Shown: positions 33,528-43,456, counted from the stretch's first letter. The stretch: 64,000 nt of DNA from Mesorhizobium sp. CA14 (GCF_020165195.1 NZ_JAIUHR010000013.1:62001-126000); one strand, 5' to 3'. A program made the numbers and translations. Notes: generated by a model from the sequence alone, not told the origin.

Positions 33528-36488
33528 ATGAAAAAAGGCGATCACCTCTTCCTCGTCGACGGCTCCGGCTACATTTTCCGCGCCTACCACGCGCTGCCGC
33601 CGCTCAACCGCAAATCCGACGGCCTGCCGACTAGTGCCGTGCTCGGTTTCTGCAACATGGTGTGGAAGCTGATGCAGGACGCCCGCAACACCGATGTCGG
33701 CGTGGTGCCGACGCATTTCGCCGTCATCTTCGATTATTCGTCGAAAACCTTCCGCAGCGATCTCTACCCCGAATACAAGGCCAACCGCTCTGCGCCGCCG
33801 GAAGACCTGATCCCGCAATTCGGCCTGATCCGCCAGGCGACCGCAGCCTTCAATGTCCCTTGCATAGAGACGGAGGGCTTTGAAGCCGACGATATCATCG
33901 CGACTTACTGCCGCCTGGCTTGCGAAGCCGGCGCCGACACCACCATTATCTCTTCCGATAAGGATCTGATGCAGCTGGTCGGTCCGACCGTCGGCATGTA
34001 CGACCCGATGAAGGATCGCCAGATCGGCATTCCCGAGGTGATCGAGAAATGGGGCGTGCCGCCGGAAAAGATGATCGACCTGCAGGCGCTCACCGGCGAC
34101 TCGGTCGACAATGTTCCGGGCGTGCCGGGCATCGGCCCGAAGACCGCGGCGCAATTGCTCGAACAATTCGGCGACCTTGACGGGCTGCTCGCGCGCGCTT
34201 CCGAGATCAAGCAGGAGAAACGGCGCGAGACCATCATCGCCAATGCCGACAAGGCCCGCATCTCTCGCGAGTTGGTGACGTTGAAGAACGACGTGCCGTT
34301 GAGGGAAGGCCTGGACGACCTTGTCCTGCATGCGCCGGATGGCCCGAAGCTGATCGGCTTCCTGAAGACGATGGAGTTCACCACGCTGACGCGACGCGTC
34401 GCCGAAGCGACCGGAACGGACATTGGCGACGTCCAGGCCTCGGCCGTCACCGTCGAACGCGCCGATACCGCGCATGGTCCCGATGTCGGCGCCGGCGCAC
34501 CGGCGGTGCCAAGGCCGACCGCGCCGAACGACACCGCAAAGCCGGCTGCGCCGGTCAGGGGCGAGGATGCGCCGCCGCAAGGCGACACCCCATCGCTCCT
34601 CTCGGCGCTGCGGCTGGAACACGCGTCGGCGCGCAAGATCGACATTTCGGCCTATGCGCCCATCCGCGACACGGCCGCGCTCGAGGCCTGGATAGCCGAA
34701 GCCCGCGACGCCGGCATCCTTGCTTTCGACGCCGAGACCACCTCGTCCGACCCGATGCAGGCCGATCTCATCGGCCTGTCCATGGCGCTGGCGCCGGGCC
34801 GCGCCGTCTACGTGCCGCTCGCCCACAAGAGCGGCAATGGCGATCTGCTTGGCGGCGGCCTTGTGGAGAACCAGATCCCGGTCCGCAAGGCGCTGGCGCT
34901 GCTGAAGCCGCTGCTTGAGGATCGATCGGTCCTCAAGATCGTACAGGACATGAAATACGATATCGTCGTGATGAGCCGGCATGGCATCGAGGTCGCTCCG
35001 TTCGACGACACGATGCTGATCTCCTATGTGCTCGATGCAGGCACCTCCGGCGGTCACGACCTCGCTTCGCTGTCGGAAAAATGGCTGGGCCACGCGCCGG
35101 CTACGAAAAAGGAGCTTGCCGGCTCCGGCAAGAGTGCCATCGGCTTCGACCAGGTCGATATCGAGCGTGCGACCGCCTATGCCGGCGAGCAGGCCGACCT
35201 GGCGCTCCGGCTCTGGCAGGTGCTGAAGCCGAGGCTTGCCGCCAAGGGCCTCGTTTCCGTCTATGAGCGGCTGGAAAGGCCGCTGGTGCCCGTGCTCGCA
35301 CGCATGGAGCAGCGCGGCGTCTCCGTAGACCGCCAGATCCTGTCGCGGCTGTCAGGCGAATTGGCCCAGGGTGCTGCCCGCGTCGAGGAAGAGATTTACG
35401 GGATCGTCGGCGAGCGCATCAACATCGGCTCGCCGAAACAGCTCGGCGACATCTTGTTCGGCAAGATGGGCCTGCCGGGCGGCTCGAAGACCAAGACCGG
35501 CCAATGGTCGACCTCGGCGCAGCTCTTGGAAGACCTCGCCGCCGAAGGCCACGAGCTGCCGCGCAAGATCGTCGACTGGCGCCAGCTCACCAAGCTGAAA
35601 TCGACCTATACCGACGCGCTGCCCGGCTTCATCAACCCCGGCACCAACCGCGTGCACACCTCATATGCGCTGGCAGCGACCACCACCGGGCGGCTGTCCT
35701 CCTCCGATCCCAATCTGCAGAACATCCCGGTGCGCACGGCCGAAGGGCGCAAGATCAGGAGCGCCTTCATCGCCGAAAAAGGCCACAAGCTGGTCTCGGC
35801 CGACTACAGCCAGATCGAATTGCGCGTACTTGCCCATGTGGCCGAAATCCCGCAGCTCAAGCAGGCTTTCGCCGACGGCGCCGACATCCACGCCATCACC
35901 GCGTCGGAAATGTTCAACGTGCCGGTCGAGGGCATGCCTTCGGAGGTGCGCCGGCGCGCCAAGGCGATCAATTTCGGCATCATCTACGGCATCTCGGCCT
36001 TCGGTCTCGCCAACCAGCTGTCGATCCCGCGCGAGGAGGCGGGCGCCTATATCAAGCGCTATTTCGAGCGCTTCCCGGGCATCCGCGACTACATCGAGGA
36101 AACCAAGGCCTATGCGCGGGAGAACGGCTTCGTCGAGACCATCTTCGGCCGCCGCATCCATTATCCGGAGATACGATCCTCCAACCCGTCGATCCGCGCC
36201 TTCAACGAGCGCGCCTCGATCAACGCCAGGCTCCAGGGCACCGCCGCCGACATCATCCGCCGCGCCATGGTGCATATGGAAGAAGCGCTGGAGAAGGCGA
36301 AGCTCTCGGCCCGCATGCTGTTGCAGGTGCATGACGAGCTGATCTTCGAAACGGTGGAAGCGGAGGTCGAGACGACGATCCCCGTGGTGCGCAAGGTGAT
36401 GGAGAACGCGCCGATGCCGGCCGTCTCGATGTCGGTGCCGCTGCATGTCGACGCTCGCGCCGCCAACAACTGGGACGAGGCGCATTGA
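33528..36488 (+). CDS. polA: DNA polymerase I
   Basis: A 986-residue protein with all three parts: 5'-3' exonuclease (about 1-295, FLVDGSGYIFRAYHALPP at the start, then SSDKDLMQL and PGVPGIGPKTAAQLL), 3'-5' exonuclease (about 380-580, with FDAETTSSDP keeping the Asp/Glu pair) and polymerase (about 610-986). Polymerase motif A is ADYSQIELRVLAH, motif B is RRRAKAINFGIIYGIS and motif C is LQVHDELIFE. It fills gaps and removes primers. Length is typical of alphaproteobacterial PolA. Confidence 0.97.
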   Translation: MKKGDHLFLVDGSGYIFRAYHALPPLNRKSDGLPTSAVLGFCNMVWKLMQDARNTDVGVVPTHFAVIFDYSSKTFRSDLYPEYKANRSAPPEDLIPQFGLIRQATAAFNVPCIETEGFEADDIIATYCRLACEAGADTTIISSDKDLMQLVGPTVGMYDPMKDRQIGIPEVIEKWGVPPEKMIDLQALTGDSVDNVPGVPGIGPKTAAQLLEQFGDLDGLLARASEIKQEKRRETIIANADKARISRELVTLKNDVPLREGLDDLVLHAPDGPKLIGFLKTMEFTTLTRRVAEATGTDIGDVQASAVTVERADTAHGPDVGAGAPAVPRPTAPNDTAKPAAPVRGEDAPPQGDTPSLLSALRLEHASARKIDISAYAPIRDTAALEAWIAEARDAGILAFDAETTSSDPMQADLIGLSMALAPGRAVYVPLAHKSGNGDLLGGGLVENQIPVRKALALLKPLLEDRSVLKIVQDMKYDIVVMSRHGIEVAPFDDTMLISYVLDAGTSGGHDLASLSEKWLGHAPATKKELAGSGKSAIGFDQVDIERATAYAGEQADLALRLWQVLKPRLAAKGLVSVYERLERPLVPVLARMEQRGVSVDRQILSRLSGELAQGAARVEEEIYGIVGERINIGSPKQLGDILFGKMGLPGGSKTKTGQWSTSAQLLEDLAAEGHELPRKIVDWRQLTKLKSTYTDALPGFINPGTNRVHTSYALAATTTGRLSSSDPNLQNIPVRTAEGRKIRSAFIAEKGHKLVSADYSQIELRVLAHVAEIPQLKQAFADGADIHAITASEMFNVPVEGMPSEVRRRAKAINFGIIYGISAFGLANQLSIPREEAGAYIKRYFERFPGIRDYIEETKAYARENGFVETIFGRRIHYPEIRSSNPSIRAFNERASINARLQGTAADIIRRAMVHMEEALEKAKLSARMLLQVHDELIFETVEAEVETTIPVVRKVMENAPMPAVSMSVPLHVDARAANNWDEAH

Positions 36489-36517
36489 CGCCGACCGGCA
36501 GGCGTCGCGATCCTTCA

Positions 36518-36671
36518 CACCCCCTCTGGCCTGCCGGCCATCTCCCCCGCAAGGGGGGAGATCAGCCGTCACGTCGGGTTTCGCCAATCTTCAACGTCGC
36601 AGGATGAGCGGAGCGCGGAACCCGCCAATCTCCCCCCTTGCGGGGGAGATGCCCGGCAGGACAGAGGGGGG
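36518..36671. repeat. Paired inverted repeat element after polA
   Basis: Two 33-base arms (36530-36562 and 36628-36660) are inverted copies with one mismatch. Each arm contains its own hairpin (ATCTCCCCC...GGGGGGAGAT type). The outer flanks CCCCTCTGG and CAGAGGGGG extend the pairing imperfectly. This is a rhizobial CTCCCCC-type palindromic element, also related to those at 59124 and in phnJ. It may terminate polA. Confidence 0.85.
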
Positions 36672-36705
36672 TGCCTCGCGCCGGCATCAACCGGCTAGCT
36701 GGCCC

Positions 36706-37110
36706 TCAAGCCGCTTCAGCCCTGCACTTTGCGCACACACCGCGAAACTCGATCACCGCCTTCTTGGCCGCGAATCCCGTCGAGCGCACCCATTCGTCCA
36801 GCCGGTGATCGACATCGTGGTCGGACATCTCCGTCACCTGGCCGCAATTGTCGCAGATGGCGAAGGCCGTCATCGAATGGCTGTGGTCGTGAGGCTCGGC
36901 GCAGGCGACGAAGGAATTGAGGCTTTCGAGCCGATGCACGAAGCCGGACTTCACCAGCGTATCGAGCGCCCGGTAGACCTGCAGCGGCGCGCGGAAACCG
37001 CGCTCGCGCAGCTGGTCGAGCAGCGTATAGGCGCTGAGCGGCCCGCTGGACGCCTCGAGCTTCTCGAGCACGCAGAGCTGGTTCTTGGTCAGCGCATCTC
37101 TTGCCGTCAT
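36706..37110 (-). CDS. Fur family regulator, probably Zur
   Basis: A 134-residue Fur-family protein. The winged helix (about 1-75) includes LTKNQLCVLEKLEASSGPLS and YRALDTLVKSGFVHRLES. The metal-binding half has AEPHDHSHSMTAF, ICDNCGQV and CAKC, giving the two C-x-x-C structural zinc pairs. The short length and the HDHSH loop fit Zur. No znu transporter lies next to it, so zinc regulation is inferred from the family. Start ATG 37110. Confidence 0.8.
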   Translation of the reverse strand: MTARDALTKNQLCVLEKLEASSGPLSAYTLLDQLRERGFRAPLQVYRALDTLVKSGFVHRLESLNSFVACAEPHDHSHSMTAFAICDNCGQVTEMSDHDVDHRLDEWVRSTGFAAKKAVIEFRGVCAKCRAEAA

Positions 37111-37257
37111 CTTGTTCGCCCAATCGACGTCCGCACGCGATCTCGCATGCGCACGACATCAATTCCTGAGATAGCGACGAACGAATGATTTTGCCACCGT
37201 TTCCGCAGCGCGCCCGTTCAAGTACGGACCGGACGGAGACGGTTCGCCAGCTCATCG

Positions 37258-38304
37258 CTACTTGCGCGGAGGTCCCTTGCGTTCGGCCGAAGCCGCCCAG
37301 AGATTGATATCGGATTCGCGCGCGTAAGTGTCGATCTCGGCGAGCTCGGCATCGGAGAACTCGAGCGCCTTGAGCGCGCCGACGCAATCCTCGACCTGTT
37401 CCGGCTGGCTGGCGCCGATCAGCGCCGTGGTCACCCGGCCCTTGCGCAGCACCCAGGCCAGCGCCATCTGCGCCAGCGTCTGGCCGCGCCGTGCGGCAAT
37501 GGCGTTGAGCGCCCTTATGTTGGCGATCGACTTGTCGTTGATGAAGGCCGGTCGCAAAGACTTGCCCTGGCTGGCGCGGCTGCCTTCGGGTATGCCGCCG
37601 AGATATTTGTCGGTCAGCATGCCTTGCGCCAGCGGCGAGAACACGATCGAGCCGATGCCCAGCCCCTCCAGCGTGTCGAGCAGCCCGTCTTCCTCGACCC
37701 AGCGGTTGAGCATGGAATAGCTCGGCTGATGGATCAGGCAGGGCGTGCCGAGCCGTCTTAATATGTCGGCTGCTTCCCGCGTGCGCTGCGAATTGTAAGA
37801 CGAGATGCCGGCATAGAGCGCCTTGCCCGAGCGCACCGCATGGTCGAGCGCGCCCATGGTTTCCTCGAGCGGCGTCTCGGGATCGAAACGGTGCGAATAG
37901 AAGATATCGACATAGTCGAGCCCCATGCGCTTGAGGCTCTGGTCGAGGCTCGCCAGCACATATTTGCGGCTGCCCCATTCGCCGTACGGGCCGGCCCACA
38001 TTTCGTAGCCGGCCTTGGTCGAGATGATCAGCTCGTCGCGATAGGCGGCGAAATCGGTGCGCAGGATCTCGCCGAACGCGGTTTCCGCCGAGCCGGGCGG
38101 CGGTCCGTAATTGTTGGCGAGGTCGAAATGCGTGATGCCGAGGTCGAACGCCTTGCGCACGATCGCCTGCTTGGTCCTGTGCGGCCTGTCGTTGCCGAAA
38201 TTGTGCCACAGCCCGAGCGAGATCGCCGGCAGCTTCAGGCCTGAGCGCCCGCAGCGGTTATAGATCATCTTCTCGTAGCGGTTTTCGGCGGCGACATAGG
38301 GCAT
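37258..38304 (-). CDS. Aldo/keto reductase, YghZ/glyceraldehyde-3-phosphate reductase type
   Basis: A 348-residue AKR. Catalytic tetrad: Asp and Tyr in HFDLANNYGPPPG, Lys in IISTKAGY and His in FYSHRFDPETP. The C-terminal NADPH block is TTALIGASQPEQVEDC. Length and the MIYNRCGRSGLKLPAISLGL start match E. coli YghZ, which reduces L-glyceraldehyde 3-phosphate and methylglyoxal. ATG 38304 follows GAGGAT; the ORF to 38418 is an artefact of the adjoining repeat. Confidence 0.88.
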   Translation of the reverse strand: MPYVAAENRYEKMIYNRCGRSGLKLPAISLGLWHNFGNDRPHRTKQAIVRKAFDLGITHFDLANNYGPPPGSAETAFGEILRTDFAAYRDELIISTKAGYEMWAGPYGEWGSRKYVLASLDQSLKRMGLDYVDIFYSHRFDPETPLEETMGALDHAVRSGKALYAGISSYNSQRTREAADILRRLGTPCLIHQPSYSMLNRWVEEDGLLDTLEGLGIGSIVFSPLAQGMLTDKYLGGIPEGSRASQGKSLRPAFINDKSIANIRALNAIAARRGQTLAQMALAWVLRKGRVTTALIGASQPEQVEDCVGALKALEFSDAELAEIDTYARESDINLWAASAERKGPPRK

Positions 38305-38371
38305 GGGTATCCTCGGGATCGAAACGGCGCGGCGATCACCGCCAACCTGAATTGAATCGATGCTTGCCCCT

Positions 38372-38523
38372 AACCTTTTACCCTCTCCCCGCCGAAACGG
38401 GGAGAGGGGGGTTGCCACCTAAAGCGCATCGCAATCTTTCAGATCGCTCCCTGCGCTTTAGGGTTTTGATTTGCGCATGTCTTTGCCCCGAAACCGGTTC
38501 CCACTTTCGGGAGACATGCTTTA
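38372..38523. repeat. Composite intergenic repeat before the Gfo/Idh gene
   Basis: Three palindromes in a row: CTCTCCCCG...CGGGGAGAG (38383-38406); CCTAAAGCGCA...TGCGCTTTAGG (about 38418-38462); and GCATGTCTTTGCCCCGAAA...CGGGAGACATGC (about 38474-38519), the inverse of the element at 2511. The end, CTTTAG, contains the stop codon of the Gfo/Idh gene. Confidence 0.8.
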
Positions 38524-39663
38524 GTTTTTCTTGGCCATCAGCGCCTTCGCGTCCTTGACGCCGAGTGCGGCCGGCCGTTCGCAGGTCGTCTGCATGGCGA
38601 CATATTTGCCGCTTTCGCCGGAGCGCAGGATGCCGGTCATCACATCGACGGCGTGCAGCGCCAGCTCCATCGAGCAGCGATGCGGCCGCCCTTCAGCGAT
38701 CGCGATTGCCATGTCGGCCAGGCCGGCAGTGCGGTAATTGGCCATCATGCCTTGGCCGTGCATCTCGTTCGGCACGCCGAACGGATGGTTCCATTTCGGC
38801 AGCTTCTTCACCGGCTTGGCGCTGTCCGTGAAGCGCACCTCGCCGCCGAAGAAATTAGGGTCCGGCACGAAGACGGTGCCCAATTCGCCGTAGAGCTCCA
38901 TCGGCGCGTGGCCGTGGCTCCAGACGTCCCAGGAGGTGTTGAGCGTGATCACCGCGCCATTGGCGAATTCGAGCAGCGCATGGATCGTGGTCGGCGTGTT
39001 GACCGGGATCTTCTCGCCCGCCCGCGGCTTCGACGAGATCGTCCGCTCCTTGGCCGGCGTCGTCGCGAAGGCCGCCACCTGTTTTACTGGTCCGATCAGC
39101 TGGATCAGGTTGGTGACATAGTAAGGACCGATGTCGAGCACCGGACCGGCGCCCGGCTGGAAGAAGAAATCCGGGTTGGGGTGCCAGTGCTCCATGCCGT
39201 GGCCCATCACATGGCAGGTGCCGCTGGTGATCGCGCCGAGCTTGCCGCTGTCGATGAGATCGCGGACCAGCTGGTGCGCGCCGCCGAGGAAAGTATCCGG
39301 CGCCGAGCCGATGCGCAGGCCCTTCTTCTCGGCCCGCTTCTTCAGGTCCAGCCCTTCCTCGATCGACAGCACGAACGGCTTTTCCGAATAGACATGCTTG
39401 CCGGCGTCGAGCACCGCCTTGGAGACTTCGTAATGCACCGCCGGGATCGTCAGATTGACGATGATGTCGATCTCTTCGTCCTTGAGCAGATCGCCGACCG
39501 TCTCGGCGCGCAGCTTGAATTCCTTCGCCCGCGCCTTCGCGGCCTCCATGTTGATGTCCGCGCAGGCGCGCATCTTGATGCCGCGGAACAGCGGCGCCAG
39601 CGAGAAATACGCCTTCGAGATGTTGCCGCAGCCGATGACGCCGACGCCAAGCTTCTTTGCCAT
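38521..39663 (-). CDS. Gfo/Idh/MocA family sugar dehydrogenase
   Basis: A 380-residue NAD(P)-dependent protein with the N-terminal Rossmann motif GVGVIGCGNISKAYF, the conserved SEKPF lysine block (about residues 94-98) and the C-terminal alpha/beta domain. Members oxidise or reduce sugars and inositols, several of them at C3 of glycosides. It is the last gene of a LacI-regulated sugar ABC operon and lies seven bases after the isomerase-like gene, so the two probably act in one pathway. Substrate unknown. Confidence 0.85.
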   Translation of the reverse strand: MAKKLGVGVIGCGNISKAYFSLAPLFRGIKMRACADINMEAAKARAKEFKLRAETVGDLLKDEEIDIIVNLTIPAVHYEVSKAVLDAGKHVYSEKPFVLSIEEGLDLKKRAEKKGLRIGSAPDTFLGGAHQLVRDLIDSGKLGAITSGTCHVMGHGMEHWHPNPDFFFQPGAGPVLDIGPYYVTNLIQLIGPVKQVAAFATTPAKERTISSKPRAGEKIPVNTPTTIHALLEFANGAVITLNTSWDVWSHGHAPMELYGELGTVFVPDPNFFGGEVRFTDSAKPVKKLPKWNHPFGVPNEMHGQGMMANYRTAGLADMAIAIAEGRPHRCSMELALHAVDVMTGILRSGESGKYVAMQTTCERPAALGVKDAKALMAKKN

Positions 39664-39669
39664 TTTCGA

Positions 39670-40422
39670 TTACTCCTGCCAGCTCTTGGCTGTCGCGATC
39701 GAGCGGCGGGCATAGCGCTCGATGTCATTGGGGTTGTCCTGTTCCATGATGAAATACTGTGCCGCGCTCTTGGCGCGCAATGTCTTGAACAGGCCCGCCC
39801 AGTCGATCGTGCCGTGACCGACATCGGACCAGCCATCCTCATCGAGCCCCTCCCCCGGCTTCGCCATGTCCTTGACGTGGACGGCGACGATGCGCTTGCC
39901 ATGCTTTTCGATCCAGGGCAGCGGATCGGCGCCGCCGCGCACCACCCAGGCGACGTCCATTTCCCAGCCGATGTCGGGGGCGGCGGACAGGATGTGGTCC
40001 TGCGGCAGCGAGCCGTCCGCAAGCGCCTTGAACTCGAAATCATGGTTGTGCCAGGCAAAGCCGTAGCCGGCCTTTTTCGTCACCTCGCCGACCTTGGCCA
40101 GACGCTCGCCGAAACCGCGCCAGCCGGCGGCGTCGGACGGGCGCTGATCGGGCATCAGATAGGGGCAGATCAGGAGCGTGATGCCGAGCGCGTCGGCGAT
40201 TTTGCGCACGCCGTCGAAATCGTTTTCCAGCGCATCGATCGAGAAATGCCCGGTCGGCATCGCAAGCCCGTTCTTGTCGAGCTCGGCGCGGAACGCCTTC
40301 GGGTCGTCATAGACGCCGCCGAAGCCCTCGACTTGGCTGTAGCCGAGTTGCCCAAGCATCTTCACCACGCCGTTCCATGGCTGGAAATTGCGGGCGCTGT
40401 AGAGTTGGAATGACCAGTTCAT
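39670..40422 (-). CDS. TIM-barrel sugar phosphate isomerase/epimerase-like protein
   Basis: A 250-residue AP-endonuclease-2-type TIM barrel, MNWSFQLYSARNFQPWNGVV at the start, with metal-binding residues in WHNHDFEFK, GWEMDVAWVVRGG and HVKDMAKPGEG. The superfamily includes isomerases, epimerases and eliminases acting on 3-keto glycosides. Together with the Gfo/Idh gene it would process the transported sugar, but the reaction is inferred, not seen. Confidence 0.85.
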   Translation of the reverse strand: MNWSFQLYSARNFQPWNGVVKMLGQLGYSQVEGFGGVYDDPKAFRAELDKNGLAMPTGHFSIDALENDFDGVRKIADALGITLLICPYLMPDQRPSDAAGWRGFGERLAKVGEVTKKAGYGFAWHNHDFEFKALADGSLPQDHILSAAPDIGWEMDVAWVVRGGADPLPWIEKHGKRIVAVHVKDMAKPGEGLDEDGWSDVGHGTIDWAGLFKTLRAKSAAQYFIMEQDNPNDIERYARRSIATAKSWQE

Positions 40423-40452
40423 CTGTCCTGTCCGTTCATTGGTCTTGGGAGG

Positions 40453-41559
40453 TTAAAGGCGGTTGCCGGTTTGAGCGTCGAAGAGCGAGGCGCGCATCGG
40501 ATCGAAACCGACGCTGACCGCATCCCCGTTCTTCGGCGTGCGTTCGGAAGTGACGCGCACGGTGAAGTTCTGCTGGCCGAGCTTCAGCCAGACCAGCGTG
40601 TCGGAACCCATCGGCTCGACGACCTCGACATTGGCCGTCGCGGTGAAGGGCCAGCCCGTTCCGCTGTTGAAGGCGACATGCTCAGGCCGGATGCCGAAGA
40701 CCGCGGGCCCCGGCGCCGGTTCCTTCTCGAAGGCATAGGTCGCAAGCGGGATGCGCACGTCCTCGACGACAAACAGCCAGTCGCCGCCGTCCTTCTCCAG
40801 CCTGCCGTCTAAGAAATTCATCGCCGGCGAGCCGAGGAAGCCGGCCACAAAGCGATTTACGGGGCGGTTGTAGATCGTCTGCGGCGCGTCGAGCTGCTGG
40901 ATCACGCCGCCCTTCATGACCGCAATGCGGTCGGCCAGCGTCATCGCCTCGATCTGGTCGTGCGTGACGTAGATCATGGTGTTCTGAAGCCTGCGGTGCA
41001 GAAGCTTGATCTCCACGCGCAGCTCCGAACGCAGCTTGGCATCGAGATTGGAAAGCGGCTCGTCGAACAGGAAGACGTCGACATCGCGCACCAGCGCGCG
41101 CCCGATCGCCACGCGCTGGCGCTGGCCGCCGGACAGCGCCAAGGGCTTCCGCTGCAGCAGCGGCTCGATCTGCAGGATCTCGGCGGCGCGCGCGATGCGT
41201 TTGGCGATCTCGTCCTTCGGCACGCCGGCGACGCGCAGGCCGAAAGAGAGGTTCCTCTCCACCGTCATCTGCGGATAGAGCGCATAGGACTGGAACACCA
41301 TGCCGATGCCGCGGTCCTTCGGCTCTTCCCAGGTGACGTTCTTGCCCTTGATGAAGATGCGGCCTTCCGAAATGTCGAGCAGGCCGGCAATACAGTTGAG
41401 CAAGGTCGACTTGCCGCAGCCGGACGGGCCGAGTAGCACGATGAACTCGCCGTTGGCGACATCCAGGTTGAGCGTCTGCAGCACCGAGACGGCGCCGAAA
41501 TTGAGCGACAGGTCCTGGATCGAAACGCTGGGATTGGCGATTTCAGCTGCCATCATCAT
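40453..41559 (-). CDS. Carbohydrate ABC transporter ATP-binding protein (CUT1, UgpC/MalK type)
   Basis: A 368-residue ATPase: Walker A GPSGCGKST (about 44-52), Q-loop VFQSYALYPQMT, signature LSGGQRQRVAIGRAL, Walker B VFLFDEPLSNLD and H-loop VTHD, followed by the C-terminal OB/TOBE regulatory domain with GIRPEHV. It powers uptake with the two permeases upstream; its start overlaps the stop of the second permease gene by four bases. Confidence 0.93.
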   Translation of the reverse strand: MMMAAEIANPSVSIQDLSLNFGAVSVLQTLNLDVANGEFIVLLGPSGCGKSTLLNCIAGLLDISEGRIFIKGKNVTWEEPKDRGIGMVFQSYALYPQMTVERNLSFGLRVAGVPKDEIAKRIARAAEILQIEPLLQRKPLALSGGQRQRVAIGRALVRDVDVFLFDEPLSNLDAKLRSELRVEIKLLHRRLQNTMIYVTHDQIEAMTLADRIAVMKGGVIQQLDAPQTIYNRPVNRFVAGFLGSPAMNFLDGRLEKDGGDWLFVVEDVRIPLATYAFEKEPAPGPAVFGIRPEHVAFNSGTGWPFTATANVEVVEPMGSDTLVWLKLGQQNFTVRVTSERTPKNGDAVSVGFDPMRASLFDAQTGNRL

Positions 41560-42488
41560 CCTTTCACCGCGCCGGCGGCGATGCCGCGCACGAAGAGCTT
41601 GCCGGAAACGAAATAGACGATGAGGGGAACGAGGCCGGTGAGGATGGTCGCGGCCATGTTGACGTTATATTCCTTCACGCCTTGCACAGAATTGACGATG
41701 TTGTTGAGCTGCACCGTCATTGGATAGGTGTCGGGACGCGTGTAGACGACGCCGAACAGGAAATCGTTCCAGATGCCGGTCACCTGCAGGATGATGGCGA
41801 CGACGAAGATCGGCAGCGACATCGGCAGCATGATGCGCAGATAGATGCCCCAGAAACCGGCGCCGTCGACGCGCGCGGCGCGGAACAGCTCCTCCGGCAT
41901 CGAGGTGAAATAGTTGCGGAACAAGAGCGTCAGGATCGGCATGCCGAAGATCGAATGCACGATCACCAGCCCGGTCAGCGTACCGTATATGCCGATCTCT
42001 CGCAGGATGATGACGATCGGATAGATCATCACCTGGTAGGGGATGAAGGCGCCGACGATCAGGATGATGAAGAAGGTGTCGGCGCCCTTGAAGCGCCAGT
42101 TGGCAAGTGCATAGCCGTTCACCGAGGCGATCGCGATCGACAGGATCACCGATGGCACGGTGATGCGCACCGAATTCCAGAAGCCGCGCGAGAGCCCGTC
42201 GCAGTTGAGGCCGGTACAGGCGGTCGCCCAGGCTTTCACCCAGGGTTCGAAGGTGATCTCCACCGGCGGCGAGAAGATGTTGCCGAGCCGAATTTCCGGC
42301 ATGCCCTTCAGCGACGTGACGATCATCACGTAGAGCGGCAAGAGGTAATAGAGCGCCACGACGATCAGCGTGCCGTAGAGGAAGATGTTGCGGCGCGACA
42401 GCACATGCCGCGGCTTTGGTCCGCTCGGGCCGGTTGCATTGCGCTTGAGCGCTTGCGCACCGGTGGACAGGGAGGCGACGTCAGCCAC
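41556..42488 (-). CDS. Carbohydrate ABC transporter permease, MalG type
   Basis: A 310-residue inner membrane protein with six segments. The EAA loop coupling to the ATPase is EELFRAARVDGAGFWGIYLR, and the C-terminus GKLFVRGIAAGAVKG is typical of the MalG group. It overlaps the first permease gene by eight bases and the ATPase by four, so the three genes are translationally coupled. Confidence 0.92.
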   Translation of the reverse strand: MADVASLSTGAQALKRNATGPSGPKPRHVLSRRNIFLYGTLIVVALYYLLPLYVMIVTSLKGMPEIRLGNIFSPPVEITFEPWVKAWATACTGLNCDGLSRGFWNSVRITVPSVILSIAIASVNGYALANWRFKGADTFFIILIVGAFIPYQVMIYPIVIILREIGIYGTLTGLVIVHSIFGMPILTLLFRNYFTSMPEELFRAARVDGAGFWGIYLRIMLPMSLPIFVVAIILQVTGIWNDFLFGVVYTRPDTYPMTVQLNNIVNSVQGVKEYNVNMAATILTGLVPLIVYFVSGKLFVRGIAAGAVKG

Positions 42489-43374
42489 GCTTCTTGCCTC
42501 CGAATTCGAGATAGGCCCATGGCACGATGACGATCACCACCGACAACAGCATCATGGTCGAGGCGGCGAAACCCTGGCCGAGATTCTGGGCGAAGAACAT
42601 GTAGTCGTAGACATATTTCGCCGGCACTTCCGAGGCGATGCCGGGGCCGCCGCTAGTCTGCGCCACGACCAGGTCATAAACCTTGACGATGCCGGCCGCG
42701 ATGATCACCAGCGTGGTGATGAAGACCGGCCGCATCATCGGGATGACGATGAAGAGGTAGGTCTTCCACATGGGTATCCCATCCACCCTTGCCGCCTTCC
42801 AGATGTCTTCGTCTATGCCGCGCAGCCCGGCGAGCATCAGACACATGACCAGGCCCGTGCCCTGCCAGAGCGCCGCGATCGAAATGCCGTAGATGACGAT
42901 GCTGGAATTATAGAGCGGGTCAAAGCTGAAGCTCGTCCAGCCGAGATCGCGCACGACGCGTTGGACGCCGAAATCCGGGTTGAGCAGCCATTGCCAGACC
43001 AGCCCGGTGACGATGAAGGACAGCGCAAAGGGATAGAGGAAGATGGTGCGGAACGTATCCTCGAAGCGGATCTTCTGGTCGAGAAGGGCTGCAAGCAGGA
43101 AGCCGATGATCAGCGAGAAGACCAGCGAGATCGCGCCGTAGATCAAGAGGTTCTCGATCGAGACCAGCCAGCGCGACGTCGACCAGAGCCGGTGATACTG
43201 GTCGAGCCCAACGAAATTGAGCCGCGGCAAAAGCTTCGAATTGGTGAAGGAATAGAGCACCGTCCAGGCCGTGCCGCCGACGAACACCACAAGCGCCGTC
43301 AGGATCATCGGGACCGATGCGACCTTGGCGTTCAGGTTGCGGAAAAGCTTACTGGGGCGTTTGCTGCTGCTCAT
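42481..43374 (-). CDS. Carbohydrate ABC transporter permease, MalF type
   Basis: A 297-residue membrane protein with six segments and the EAA loop EDIWKAARVDGIPMWKTYLF. A basic N-terminus (MSSSKRPSKLFRNLNAK) precedes the first segment. It is the MalF-type partner of the following permease. About 80 bases with a strong hairpin separate it from the binding-protein gene. Confidence 0.92.
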   Translation of the reverse strand: MSSSKRPSKLFRNLNAKVASVPMILTALVVFVGGTAWTVLYSFTNSKLLPRLNFVGLDQYHRLWSTSRWLVSIENLLIYGAISLVFSLIIGFLLAALLDQKIRFEDTFRTIFLYPFALSFIVTGLVWQWLLNPDFGVQRVVRDLGWTSFSFDPLYNSSIVIYGISIAALWQGTGLVMCLMLAGLRGIDEDIWKAARVDGIPMWKTYLFIVIPMMRPVFITTLVIIAAGIVKVYDLVVAQTSGGPGIASEVPAKYVYDYMFFAQNLGQGFAASTMMLLSVVIVIVPWAYLEFGGKKRG

Positions 43375-43407
43375 CTCGGCCGGCTGGGCAATGAGGACAT
43401 CGAGCTC

Positions 43408-43431
43408 CCGACCCCGATAGGCTGGGGTCGG
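43408..43431 (-). terminator. Intercistronic hairpin between binding protein and permease genes
   Basis: CCGACCCC and GGGGTCGG pair perfectly around eight bases, 26 bases past the binding-protein stop. No T tract follows, so it more likely stabilises the 3' end of the binding-protein mRNA or partly terminates, giving more binding protein than permease. Confidence 0.6.
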
Positions 43432-43456
43432 AAGCCGGCGGGGGCGCCGGTTGTTG

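Noticed and set aside
33318-35093. A 591-codon minus-strand frame opposite polA
   Set aside because: Fully covered by polA on the other strand; no domain or start signal.
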